In this document: positions 17,922 through 26,888 of the stretch, piece after piece | Layout of the letters: each line of letters opens with the position of its first letter | How positions within the stretch are numbered: position 1 is the stretch's first letter | Origin: Bacteroidota bacterium | GTDB lineage: Bacteria > Bacteroidota > Bacteroidia > Bacteroidales > DYOH01 | Assembly (NCBI GenBank): GCA_020048155.1 | Contig: JAIFMY010000042.1 | Location: forward strand, 1 to 48,178 | Direction of reading: 5' to 3' | DNA length: 48,178 bases | Program-made: the position numbers and the translations under genes | The notes under the pieces: model-generated | Told to the model about the DNA's origin: nothing | Databases searched by the model: none | The model's input: the letters and a program-made list of their open reading frames with translations, nothing else

Positions 17922-20423
17922 TCAGGAAATCATGATGTCGTTGTTTGGATTGAGATAAAAATCAATCATATGCATCAATTGTTTCTCTGAAAGAGGTTTG
18001 GCCATATAGTCATTACACCCATAGTCTTTTACCCTTTTTACATCATTTTCCATTGCATTTGCTGTAAGTGCAATGATGGGTTTGTCGAAACCCTTGTTGC
18101 GCAATTCGCGGGTAGCTTCCAATCCATTTTTTATTGGCAATTGTATATCCATCAGTACTATATCATATTTGTTGCTAAGCGCCATATCTACAGCAAGTTG
18201 TCCATTAATAGCATGATCCAGTTTTACCTGAGTAGGTTTTAAAAGCTCATAAATGAAATAATAATTGAGTTGGTCATCTTCTACCACCAATATCTTCTTA
18301 GTTTTCCAATTGAAACTTGTCGATAATCTGGAAGGACCCGAAGAACTGTATCCGGATTGTTTTTCTTCTTCAATGGGCAAACTCAGAATAAATTCAGAGC
18401 CTACATTTGGTTCCGATACCACACTCAGTTTTCCGCCCAGAAGTTCGGCATAACCGTAAGAGATGGTAAGCCCTAAGCCGGTACCTCCAAATTTGCGGGT
18501 TGCACTTTCGTCGCCTTGTCTGAAACGCTGAAAAATAATGGGCAATTTTTCCTGTGTAATGCCAATGCCCGTATCGCGCACATAGAAAATGACATTTTCT
18601 CCTTTCTGTATCTTGTAACCAATAGTAATGCTTCCATCAAAAGTAAATTTTGAAGCATTAGAAAGAAGGTGCTTCAGTATGGTCATGAGCTTTTCCCTAT
18701 CGGTGGCTATTTTTCGAATGGGTGTATTGGTATCTATATTTGTAAATACCCTGATATTCATACGCTCAGTGTTTTGGAGGCGTTCAGTTACATAATCTCG
18801 CGATTCGTCTATGAGTTGAATGAGATCCACCTCTGAGTATTCTATTTTCACCTGACTTGCTTGTAGTTTACTGGCTTCTACTATATCGGTTACTATGGCA
18901 AGTAGTTGTCTTGTACTCTCGGTGATTACGTTCAGGTATTTGTACCTCACATCGTCGGTCATGTGCCGCTCTTTAAGCAACTCGCTGAAACCCAAAATCC
19001 CATTCATGGGTGTTCGTATTTCGTGGGAAATATTGGCCAGAAAAGCAGACTTAAGCCTATCAGAGTCTTCTGCGCGTTTGAGTGCAGTTTCAAGTTGTTG
19101 GGTGCGTTCAGCTACAATGGTTTCTAGGTGTTGACGGTATTTATTGAGTTCTTCTTCAACTTTTTTACGTTCAGTGATGTCTCTTATTACACTTATTATA
19201 CCCCGGCTTCCATCGAAATCGATATTTGTAAGGTTTACTTCCACAGGTATAAGTATATTGTTCTTTGTTTTGATCCGAGCTTCAAAAATGATGCTTTTGT
19301 TGTAACCACTGGTTTCGGGAATAAAGAAATTGGCTTCGGTGAAAATTTCGTGAATAGATTTTTCAAGAATTTCTTCTTTGTTGTATTCTAGTAAGTTAAG
19401 GGCTTCGTGGTTGGTTTCTATTATTTTAGAACTTGATGTAATAATAAGAGCATCAGAAATATGTTCGAAAAGAGTTCTGAACTTAGATTCACTTTGCTTA
19501 AGAGCAACTTCAGCTTGCATTCGTTCGTTTACCTCACGGCTGAGCAATTCGTTTTTGGCATATAATTCTTCGTTTGTTGCTTCTATTTCCTCGTTCGTTG
19601 TTTTTAGAACTTCGTTTATTCGCAAAACTTCCTCAGCTCGTTCCTTTACTTTGTCTTCAAGATTTAGCCGATATAATGTAAGTTCTTCTTCAGCTTTCTT
19701 TCGGTCAGTTATATCCTGAAAGACCAATTGGGTAGCAGGTTTTCCGTTGTAGAAAATTTTTGAAATGGCTACTTCAGCATCAATCACTTCACCTTTTAGA
19801 GTAATAAGTTTTTCTTGAGCTGCTTCCGAAAATATTTCATCTCCGCTATATAAACTCTGCATGCGGCCTTTTACGAATTCCAGATAATCATGATGCACAA
19901 ATTCCAGTACACTTTTGCCAATGAAATCAGATTCTGAGTTTCCTCCAAGTATACGAATTGCGAATTTATTAATGAGTACTATCTGGCCTGCCTGATGAAC
20001 CCCAATGGCAATAGGCGATTCATCTATCAATTGTTTATACCTGTTTTTGGCATCACGTAACTCTTTCTGTATGAGTTCAATTTCAATTGCCTGACTCTGA
20101 AACACACTTATTTGTTGTCGGATTTCGTTGTTAGCACTCAGTAGCTTATCTTCAACCTTTACTTTTTTATTCAACATTTGTCTGAAAAGGTAGATACCTG
20201 ATAAGACCAAGAAAGAGGTTATGAATGGATAGTAATTGCTAAGAGAAGTGTGCCAATGGGCACCAGCAAAAAGCGATAATACCTCTAATACAATAAGCAA
20301 GCTTATGGCCACAAGAAACGCAAAATAATTTGCTTTAGTACCCACGTGTTTATACATGTTTCGCAGTAAAAACAGCGAAAAGATGTAAAATATGAGCGTA
20401 AAAATATGGATAACCAAATGCAT
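17922..20423 (-). CDS. Membrane-anchored PAS hybrid histidine kinase
   Basis: An 833-residue sensor. Three hydrophobic segments in residues 1-82 form an N-terminal membrane anchor with little periplasmic sequence. A coiled coil (~85-130), a PAS domain (~128-245), a second long coiled coil with repeated NEE/ATNEEL motifs (~246-310) and a second PAS (~310-425) follow. The kinase core has HisKA His467 (ANISHEIRTPMNGI), then HATPase with DTGIGI and GGTGLGLTISYG. The C-terminal receiver (~710-833) is intact: VVEDD, phospho-acceptor in LMDIQLP, LTANA and AKPLS. The input is probably cytoplasmic or membrane-borne. No partner regulator is adjacent. It lies 128 bp downstream of the PQQ-like propeller gene on the same strand; that gap shows no clear promoter or terminator. 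Confidence 0.93.
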   Translation of the reverse strand: MHLVIHIFTLIFYIFSLFLLRNMYKHVGTKANYFAFLVAISLLIVLEVLSLFAGAHWHTSLSNYYPFITSFLVLSGIYLFRQMLNKKVKVEDKLLSANNEIRQQISVFQSQAIEIELIQKELRDAKNRYKQLIDESPIAIGVHQAGQIVLINKFAIRILGGNSESDFIGKSVLEFVHHDYLEFVKGRMQSLYSGDEIFSEAAQEKLITLKGEVIDAEVAISKIFYNGKPATQLVFQDITDRKKAEEELTLYRLNLEDKVKERAEEVLRINEVLKTTNEEIEATNEELYAKNELLSREVNERMQAEVALKQSESKFRTLFEHISDALIITSSSKIIETNHEALNLLEYNKEEILEKSIHEIFTEANFFIPETSGYNKSIIFEARIKTKNNILIPVEVNLTNIDFDGSRGIISVIRDITERKKVEEELNKYRQHLETIVAERTQQLETALKRAEDSDRLKSAFLANISHEIRTPMNGILGFSELLKERHMTDDVRYKYLNVITESTRQLLAIVTDIVEASKLQASQVKIEYSEVDLIQLIDESRDYVTERLQNTERMNIRVFTNIDTNTPIRKIATDREKLMTILKHLLSNASKFTFDGSITIGYKIQKGENVIFYVRDTGIGITQEKLPIIFQRFRQGDESATRKFGGTGLGLTISYGYAELLGGKLSVVSEPNVGSEFILSLPIEEEKQSGYSSSGPSRLSTSFNWKTKKILVVEDDQLNYYFIYELLKPTQVKLDHAINGQLAVDMALSNKYDIVLMDIQLPIKNGLEATRELRNKGFDKPIIALTANAMENDVKRVKDYGCNDYMAKPLSEKQLMHMIDFYLNPNNDIMIS

Positions 20424-20551
20424 ATTATATTTTAACTATGCTAAAATAAGTAAAAAGCCAATCAAATTGCAACTTATCTATTATATTTTCAATCTTTTTG
20501 GAACATTCATCAAAATGTATCATTATTAGTAATTCATTGAACTAAAATGTA

Positions 20552-21991
20552 CTAAATTTCGCCAATACAATATAGCATTCCATTTTTTACTGCAACATAT
20601 ATTCTTTTATTGTACACCACAGGAGTAGCATCTATTTCCCATCCCTCTATTTTGTCGAGTATTTGAATTTCGCCTTTGCTTCCCACTTTTAGCAATACTA
20701 GTCCCGTGTCGTGTGCTACCAGTATTTTATCATGTATAAAAAGCGGTGTGGAAATGGCGCCGCCAATATACATTCTTGATAAAATGCGAGGTGAGGGCAG
20801 CCAGTCTTTGCCATTGAACGATAAACTTTTTGCTTGGGTATCTACCATATTATGTGCAACTACGGTTAAGTATCCATCGGTACCTATGATGGCAGCCATG
20901 CGCAAGGCAGTACTATCGGCAGTTGCATCATTTACGGCTACCGAGCCAACAATACCTCCATGCCAGTGAAACCATTTTTCGGATAGAGTTGGCAAGTACC
21001 ACACTATGGCTTCGCTTGGTGCCTTAGATGGGTCTAACATTAGCGCTCCGCCCGGCCCGGCAATGTAATCTTTTTCTATAGCTATTATTAACTTATTATC
21101 TGCTGTTGCAACAGGTGTACCATTGAGGTCGGCACCTATATTGAAGCACCAGGTGGTGTCCCTTTTGTCAAGATTGTACCCAATGATGCGTCCTGTACCC
21201 GTGGCTGTATATATGGTTCTACCAATCATAACCGGCGAAGACTCACATTCTATATTTGTACCATGTATAAGTGTATCAGTATCTTCAAAATATTTTATTT
21301 TCTTATAAATATGAGGTTGAAAATAACCATCCGATTTTTTTACCAATCCCGGATTGAGTATGGCAAAATATCCATTTTCGAGCGGAATGTATGCAGTATC
21401 GTTTATTACTAATGCTGAGGCATCTACATCCCGACTATAGCTGAGCGTGCGTTCCACATTGAAGCGCCACATTTCTTTACCAGTCAAATAGGATATGCCC
21501 CTGAAACTATAAGCATCTTTCGCATCTATACTCACTTTGGCCCCACGTCGGCTGCCTTGCAGTATTACATATTTCCATTCCGGGTCATTTGCTTTGGCAT
21601 TGAACCAAATAGTTGGGCTACCTTTTAGTATATCATCAAATTTGTAATCCCAGATAAGCATGCCATTTTCAGCATCTATTTTTTTCAATCCATAGTCAAA
21701 AGAAGGCTGAATAAGGTATATGCGGTTATTTTCGGACACAATAAGGGCTTGCCCGGTCCAACCGGCACCTTTCCATATTTTATCGCCCCCATAAGCAGGG
21801 CTAATTCCTTGCCCCAATGCATGTTCCCAAACTATACTCAAACTGTTTGGGAGTTCATTACCATAATAATTTCTTTTTTCGTTTCCGAGATAAGTATGGG
21901 TTCTAAATTCGATTTCTTGCGAATGAACGAAAGAAGCATGCTGCAAAAATAGTACAAGAAAAACTAAACGATGATACAACAATATATTCAT
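20552..21991 (-). CDS. Secreted PQQ-type beta-propeller repeat protein
   Basis: A 479-residue protein with a signal peptide (MNILLYHRLVFLVLFLQHASFVHS). The body consists of repeating four-stranded blades of the PQQ/quinoprotein type, with recognisable blade endings such as GLKKIDAENGMLIWDYKF, GISYLTGKEMWRFNV, GRIIGYNLDKRDTTWCFN and GMLYCIGEI. Proteins of this fold range from PQQ dehydrogenases to BamB-like scaffolds. I see no catalytic Asp/Glu set that identifies a dehydrogenase, so a binding or scaffold role is as likely. A -7 box (TATATTTG, minus strand 22021-22028) lies 29 bp upstream of the start. It is divergent from the coiled-coil/ABC operon. Confidence 0.85.
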   Translation of the reverse strand: MNILLYHRLVFLVLFLQHASFVHSQEIEFRTHTYLGNEKRNYYGNELPNSLSIVWEHALGQGISPAYGGDKIWKGAGWTGQALIVSENNRIYLIQPSFDYGLKKIDAENGMLIWDYKFDDILKGSPTIWFNAKANDPEWKYVILQGSRRGAKVSIDAKDAYSFRGISYLTGKEMWRFNVERTLSYSRDVDASALVINDTAYIPLENGYFAILNPGLVKKSDGYFQPHIYKKIKYFEDTDTLIHGTNIECESSPVMIGRTIYTATGTGRIIGYNLDKRDTTWCFNIGADLNGTPVATADNKLIIAIEKDYIAGPGGALMLDPSKAPSEAIVWYLPTLSEKWFHWHGGIVGSVAVNDATADSTALRMAAIIGTDGYLTVVAHNMVDTQAKSLSFNGKDWLPSPRILSRMYIGGAISTPLFIHDKILVAHDTGLVLLKVGSKGEIQILDKIEGWEIDATPVVYNKRIYVAVKNGMLYCIGEI

Positions 21992-22090
21992 GATTTTACA
22001 TAGAATTAGATATGGCGAGCCAAATATATTAGCTTTATATAAATAATTTTGATTTATTGGCTAAACTCTTTTTACATTGCCCGAATTCCT

Positions 22091-22098
22091 TATATTTG
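22091..22098 (+). promoter_or_regulatory. Candidate -7 box for the coiled-coil/ABC operon
   Basis: TATATTTG is a full match to TAnnTTTG and lies 28 bp before the chosen start codon of the first gene. No TTG sits at the ideal distance. The box also argues against the longer reading frame that begins at 22049, upstream of it. Confidence 0.5.
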
Positions 22099-22126
22099 CA
22101 GTAAAGAAACCAAAAAACATGATACT

Positions 22127-22834
22127 ATGGCTTTCGATTTAAATAAAATAAAAAGTCTTTTTGTTGTAGTGGATGAGGCACCCAAAAAAGAAGAAACAAC
22201 CCCAAAGCAAGAAGAGAAAAAAACAACAGACACCCCGAAACAAGTTGTGAATCAGAAGGAAAATTCATCTTTACGTGTTGAGAATATTCCGGAAGAAATC
22301 AAAAGTGAAGGTACTTCAAAAATAAATCAACTCATTTTTGACAATCTTACTACGGCCATAAGCAAAGCCAATTTGCCGGGCGAGGATTATCTTGAATTTG
22401 TTGATGCGCTCAGAGCCATGAAGGATATACCGCTCACAGACGAGCTAAAAATGCAAACTGTATTTGCAACCCTTAGCACCAAAGGACTGACAGTACCTAA
22501 AATACTTGAAAGTGCAGATTATTATACCAAAATTTTGGAAAACGAAAAGGCCAAATTTTACGAGGTACTCAAGCAACAGACTCACGGTCAAGTGAATCAG
22601 AAAGCCAACGAAGTGAATGTGCTCGAAAACGATAACAAACGTCTGGCCGATGAAATAGCTCGCCTAACCGAAAAAATATCGCAAAACCAGGCTAAAATGG
22701 AGCAACTTAAAAAGGATATGTCCGGAAATGAAGAAAAAATTAAATCTACAGAATCTGACTTCCTCTATACTTATGATCTGGTGGCCAATCAGATTAAAAA
22801 CAATGTTGAAAAAATCAAATCAATCAAATCATAA
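22127..22834 (+). CDS. Cytoplasmic coiled-coil protein, first gene of the ABC operon
   Basis: I do not recognise a named family. The 235-residue protein starts MAFDLNKIKSLFVVVDE and has a charged, low-complexity Lys/Glu/Thr/Pro linker (~20-65). A helical middle region follows (~75-150), then a long coiled coil (~155-235, with VLENDNKRLADEIARLTEKI). It has no signal peptide or membrane helix. The start at 22127 was chosen over 22049 because the extension is unlike the rest and crosses the likely promoter. The next gene begins 13 bp downstream and also encodes a coiled coil, so the two may form a complex. Its constant position before an ABC transporter suggests a cytoplasmic partner of that transporter; this is inference. 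Confidence 0.8.
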   Translation: MAFDLNKIKSLFVVVDEAPKKEETTPKQEEKKTTDTPKQVVNQKENSSLRVENIPEEIKSEGTSKINQLIFDNLTTAISKANLPGEDYLEFVDALRAMKDIPLTDELKMQTVFATLSTKGLTVPKILESADYYTKILENEKAKFYEVLKQQTHGQVNQKANEVNVLENDNKRLADEIARLTEKISQNQAKMEQLKKDMSGNEEKIKSTESDFLYTYDLVANQIKNNVEKIKSIKS

Positions 22835-22847
22835 ATCATAATTACCA

Positions 22848-23849
22848 ATGATAGCCGATACTCAATCAAAATCGAAATCGTTCTGGAAACGCCCGGAAGG
22901 AATAACCGGAACCGTTTTTGTGATAGGGCTTATAGTTACTATTGTGCTATTCGCCAATCCTATTATGTTATTTATTATTAGCTTATTGCAAAACTTAATT
23001 ACCACCATTGCACTATTTGTAGTACTGGGGGTGATGCTTTATGTACTGCTCGATCCCAATTTCAGGAATCTCGTTTGGTATATGTATAAAAGTGTAATGC
23101 GCTGGATAACAGGAATGTTTGTACAAATTAATCCAGTACTCATACTTGAATCTTATATCGATTATTTGTACAAAAACCTGAAAGAAATGGATACCCATAT
23201 TGGGAAACTTAAGGGACAAGTTGCCAAATTAAGGCGCATAATAGAAGATAACCGTCGCGAGATGGAAGAAAACCTGAAAATGGCTGAAGCCGCCAAAAAG
23301 AAAAACAACATGGAATTGGTAGCCATCAATACACGCCAGTTTGGCCGTTTGAAAGAATCGAACGAAAGATATGGTGTATTGCTCGGCAAAATGGAATTGC
23401 TTTATAAGGTCTTGGCTAAAATTTATAAAAACTCAGAATACCTTATAAAAGATACCGAAAATGAAGTGCGTATGCGCAAACAGGAAGCAGCCGCAATAAA
23501 AGCCGGCCATAGTGCTATGCGCAGGGCTATGAATATCATAAAAGGTGACCCCGATAAGAAAATGATTTTCGACATGGCCACTGAAGCTCTCGTAGAAGAT
23601 GTGCACAACAAGATAGGTGAAATGGAACGCTTCATCGAACTTTCAGGGAGTTTTATCGACAGTGTAGACCTGCAGAATGGTGTTTACGAACAACAAGGTT
23701 TGGAATTGCTCGAAAAAATGGAGAAAGAAGGCGTTTCTTTCTTGCTTGGCAATACCAATATTCCCGAATTGGATGATAATAAAGATGTTGAAAAAAGCGT
23801 AGACAAAGACCTCGGAAACATTAGTTCTTACAACAACCTATTTAGTTAA
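22848..23849 (+). CDS. Two-TM membrane protein with a large cytoplasmic coiled coil
   Basis: A 333-residue protein of no family I can name with confidence. Two hydrophobic helices (about 20-40 and 45-68) are followed by ~230 residues of mostly helical, highly charged sequence. This includes a heptad-rich segment (~110-165, KLRRIIEDNRREMEENLKM) and helices containing EVRMRKQEAAAIKAG and DMATEALVEDVHNKIGEMERF. Length, charge and helical-hairpin pattern are reminiscent of PspA/IM30- or ESCRT-III-like membrane-remodelling proteins, but no diagnostic motif is visible and this is only a hypothesis. The gene is 13 bp after the previous coiled-coil gene and 19 bp before the substrate-binding/OmpA fusion, clearly within one operon. 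Confidence 0.82.
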   Translation: MIADTQSKSKSFWKRPEGITGTVFVIGLIVTIVLFANPIMLFIISLLQNLITTIALFVVLGVMLYVLLDPNFRNLVWYMYKSVMRWITGMFVQINPVLILESYIDYLYKNLKEMDTHIGKLKGQVAKLRRIIEDNRREMEENLKMAEAAKKKNNMELVAINTRQFGRLKESNERYGVLLGKMELLYKVLAKIYKNSEYLIKDTENEVRMRKQEAAAIKAGHSAMRRAMNIIKGDPDKKMIFDMATEALVEDVHNKIGEMERFIELSGSFIDSVDLQNGVYEQQGLELLEKMEKEGVSFLLGNTNIPELDDNKDVEKSVDKDLGNISSYNNLFS

Positions 23850-23868
23850 CCAGCAATAGATTAACACA

Positions 23869-25404
23869 ATGAAAACAAAACTGACCCCTTTTTCTAAGCT
23901 GCTCATAGTAGTGGCCATATTGGCCAGCGTAGCTGTGGCAGTAAAATACCTGAACCTCATAGATTTCAATAAAATAACCCAAAACAATCAAGGTAGCAAT
24001 ACAACCCAGAATTTTGATGCAGAGGGTAAAACCATTCGCATAGGTGTAGTAACCTGGGGTGGATATGCAGGTGGACAATATTTCAACAAAGGCTTTAAAC
24101 CCAATTCTGAATCGCGTTACCTCAAAGAATATGGTTTCAACGTTGAATTCAAAGTAATAGATGATTTCAATGCCTCTCGCGATGCATGGAAAGCCGATGA
24201 AGTTGACTTGCTCTGGACTACCATAGATGCTTATACTACTGAAGCAGCCGGATTGGCTCAATACGACCCCAAAGTAGTGTTCCAGGCCGACTGGTCGCGT
24301 GGTGGTGATGCCATAGTGGTGCGCCGTGGTATTGATAAAGTATCGGATCTGCGTGGCAAAACAGTTGCCTTTGCTGAAATGACACCAAGCCACACTTTCC
24401 TACTTTGGATGCTCGAGGCCGGTGGTCTTAAGTATTCAGATATACAACCTAAAATTGTTGAAAGTGCTATTGATGCGGCAGACTTATTTAAAAAAGGTCA
24501 AGTGGACGCTGCTGTAGTATGGTCGCCTGACGATCAGGACTGTGTGGAAAAAGTAAGTGGAGCAAAAATTTTGCAAAACACCAAAAACGCTTCTCACATC
24601 ATAGCCGACGTATTTATCGCAAAAAAATCGTTTATTGATGCCAATAGGGTAGAGCTGCAAAACCTGATAGAAGGCTGGATGAAAGGCGCTGCCGAAATAA
24701 ATACCTCTGAAGATGCTAAGAAAGAAGCATCTAAGATACTTGCAGTTGGACTCAATATGCCTGAAGATTTTTGTTACAATGCAATCAACAATGTTCGCCT
24801 TTGTACTTATGGCGACAACCGCGTGTTCTTCAATCTCGATGGCAAAACCGATGAGGTTTCGGGTGAGGATATTTACAACCGCATGGAAATAAAATACAAA
24901 GAATTGGGCTATATCAAAGATCGTATACCAAATTGGAGAACCATTACCGACCCATCTTTCATTCGCGACATAGCTACGCTTACTGGTAACGAGCACCTTG
25001 CCGAAGGCAAAGCTACTTTTAATGAAGCTACTGCTGCCGACGAGACTTCCGAAGCCATTGCCTCAAAACCCGTTAGTATTTCTTTCCGTTCCGGCGAATC
25101 TATACTCGACGATAATGCCAAGTATATCATAGACAATGAGTTTCTGCCAATCGCCAAATCTTTTGGCAATGCACGTATACGTATTGAAGGGAATACCGAC
25201 AATGTGGGTAATTATGAAATGAACAAGCAGCTCTCGTTTCAACGTGCCAGTGCAGTGGCCAACTATCTGATAAGCGAACATCATTTCGATAAAAACAGAT
25301 TCATCATAGTAGGGAATGGCCCTGATAAACCACTTGCCGACAATAATACTGCCGATGGCAAAGCCAAAAACAGAAGAACTGATTTTCAGCTTCTGCCTAA
25401 CTGA
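23869..25404 (+). CDS. ABC transporter solute-binding domain fused to an OmpA-like domain
   Basis: A 511-residue envelope protein. An N-terminal hydrophobic segment (LLIVVAILASVAVAVKYL, 11-28) has no lipobox or clear cleavage site, so it is probably an inner-membrane anchor. Residues ~55-375 form a periplasmic binding domain of the taurine/nitrate/phosphonate type (IRIGVVTWGGYAGGQ; DLRGKTVAFAE; VDAAVVWSPDD). A linker leads to a C-terminal OmpA-like domain (~400-511). The two residues that contact diaminopimelate in peptidoglycan in characterised OmpA domains appear kept: Asp444 in EGNTDNVG and Arg459 in LSFQRASAV. The predicted molecule would bind a ligand near the membrane while gripping the cell wall. 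The following permease and ATPase genes complete the transporter. Confidence 0.9.
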   Translation: MKTKLTPFSKLLIVVAILASVAVAVKYLNLIDFNKITQNNQGSNTTQNFDAEGKTIRIGVVTWGGYAGGQYFNKGFKPNSESRYLKEYGFNVEFKVIDDFNASRDAWKADEVDLLWTTIDAYTTEAAGLAQYDPKVVFQADWSRGGDAIVVRRGIDKVSDLRGKTVAFAEMTPSHTFLLWMLEAGGLKYSDIQPKIVESAIDAADLFKKGQVDAAVVWSPDDQDCVEKVSGAKILQNTKNASHIIADVFIAKKSFIDANRVELQNLIEGWMKGAAEINTSEDAKKEASKILAVGLNMPEDFCYNAINNVRLCTYGDNRVFFNLDGKTDEVSGEDIYNRMEIKYKELGYIKDRIPNWRTITDPSFIRDIATLTGNEHLAEGKATFNEATAADETSEAIASKPVSISFRSGESILDDNAKYIIDNEFLPIAKSFGNARIRIEGNTDNVGNYEMNKQLSFQRASAVANYLISEHHFDKNRFIIVGNGPDKPLADNNTADGKAKNRRTDFQLLPN

Positions 25405-25417
25405 TTTTAAAAAGCCA

Positions 25418-25460
25418 GTTTCTGCTTAATCACATGTTGAAAATGGGGTTAGGCAGAAAC
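25418..25460 (+). other. Intra-operon hairpin with two competing 5' arms
   Basis: The 12-bp stem 25418-25429/25449-25460 includes one G-T pair and a 19-nt loop. The 3' arm can also pair perfectly over 10 bp with 25391-25400, which lies inside the end of the preceding coding region. No T run follows, so it is more likely an RNA stability or attenuation element than a terminator. Confidence 0.5.
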
Positions 25461-25489
25461 ATCATATAATATTGTGGTACAGTGAATTG

Positions 25490-25529
25490 AATATGCTCTG
25501 ATAGGTTTCAATATCTTCCGGAGCATATT
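25490..25529 (+). other. Second intra-operon hairpin before the permease gene
   Basis: A 9-bp perfect stem AATATGCTC/GAGCATATT (25490-25498 with 25521-25529) holds an inner GATA/TATC stem. It lies in the 188-bp gap before the permease and has no T run after it. Confidence 0.45.
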
Positions 25530-25592
25530 CTAAACTTTTCAGGATTATTGCATAAAAATCAATTTAAACATTCACCTTAATCACCCAAAAAC

Positions 25593-26885
25593 ATGTTTAG
25601 AGCCTTGTTCAAAATAGGAGGGCAAATAGCAGGCAAGCAGCGGATGATGATTGAAATAATCGGATTCGTTTTTTTTGTATTCATTTGGTGGCTGGTAACC
25701 CATCCTTTTCATAGCCCAAACATACAGTACAATGCTGTTGGCGGGCAAGCACCATATAAGTTCGAGTTGAAAGGCCCTGGTGGTTTTTCATATACTTCCG
25801 ACGGAAATTCCGTTGCAGGTAGTTTGGCTACAGGTTCTTATACACTTAGTGTTACAGATGGCAACGGTGCCAAAAATTTGCTGAAACTGGATGTGAAAAC
25901 CGACTCTACCTACACCACGGTAGATACAGCAGCCAATACACCGGGTATACGTGCAGATATTTCCATCCGAAAACCATTTATAAACCCCGGAATTCTACCT
26001 TCACCTGGAGATGTACTTTATTCGTTCAAAACTTTGAGTGCTGAAAAAGTAAACGTAAAACTTTCAGAAAATTTTCAGATTAGCGACGATGTGCTTAAGC
26101 AACTAGCTAAAGACAGTATACCAACTGAAGTAATAAACAAGCTGAAACCATTGGTAGGAAAATCTTTTTCGAGCAATGATGAACTGACTACTGCATTAAA
26201 TGACATACTTACACCTGCACAAACCGAAGATTTTAGTTATCAGATAGTAAATGGCTCGTTCGTAGGCAGCTATATGGGCGTGAGCAGTTTGGTTTTCAAT
26301 ACTTCGTATTCCATCATGCTCAACATACTTGGCTATTTGTGGGCTATAGTTCTGAGCCTTATGGTAGGTTTCCTGATTGCTTTGGTACCTTTTTTCAGAG
26401 GTTTGCTCAGCCGCTATATTGATGCTGTAAGGTTTATACCGCTGGCTGCTGTCACAGGCTTATTCATAGCATGGTTTGGTATAGAACTAAACATGAAACT
26501 ACAGTTCCTTGCGTTTGGTATATTCGTATTCCTGTTGCCAGTAGTAGTGCAACGTATCGATGAAGTAGACAGGGTTTACAAGCAAACAGCTTTTACGTTG
26601 GGAGCCACCGACTGGCAAATGGTTCGTTTTGTGTACTGGCCCAGTGTTATTTCTAAACTCATAGACGATATGCGCGTGCTTACAGCCATTTCATGGACCT
26701 ATATAATAGTAGCCGAAACCGTAAACAAGGACAACGGGATTGGTGCCCTCATATTCACTGCACGTCGCCACAGCCGCCTCGATGAAGTTTTTGCACTCTT
26801 GCTGCTCATCATCATCATCGGTTTTGTACAAGACCTTTTATTTACTTGGATAGACAAAAAAGTGAACCCGCATAAATACGCATAG
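25593..26885 (+). CDS. ABC transporter permease with periplasmic SprB-like insertion
   Basis: A 430-residue inner-membrane permease of the SsuC/TauC/nitrate type (BPD_transp_1). The first helix (~21-38) is followed not by the usual short loop but by ~90 extra residues. Residues ~45-102 (NAVGGQAPYKFEL, GSLATGSYTLSVTDGNGAKN) match the pattern of SprB-type Ig-like repeats found in large secreted Bacteroidota adhesins. The normal permease motif ILPSPGDVLYSF appears only at 134-145 and is followed by a second helical insertion (~150-225). The membrane core then proceeds normally from ~232, with the EAA-type cytoplasmic loop TLGATDWQMVRFVYWPSV (335-352) that docks the ATPase. The family is usually ~250-280 residues long. 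It is 3 bp before the ATPase gene. Confidence 0.9.
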   Translation: MFRALFKIGGQIAGKQRMMIEIIGFVFFVFIWWLVTHPFHSPNIQYNAVGGQAPYKFELKGPGGFSYTSDGNSVAGSLATGSYTLSVTDGNGAKNLLKLDVKTDSTYTTVDTAANTPGIRADISIRKPFINPGILPSPGDVLYSFKTLSAEKVNVKLSENFQISDDVLKQLAKDSIPTEVINKLKPLVGKSFSSNDELTTALNDILTPAQTEDFSYQIVNGSFVGSYMGVSSLVFNTSYSIMLNILGYLWAIVLSLMVGFLIALVPFFRGLLSRYIDAVRFIPLAAVTGLFIAWFGIELNMKLQFLAFGIFVFLLPVVVQRIDEVDRVYKQTAFTLGATDWQMVRFVYWPSVISKLIDDMRVLTAISWTYIIVAETVNKDNGIGALIFTARRHSRLDEVFALLLLIIIIGFVQDLLFTWIDKKVNPHKYA

Positions 26886-26888
26886 GCT

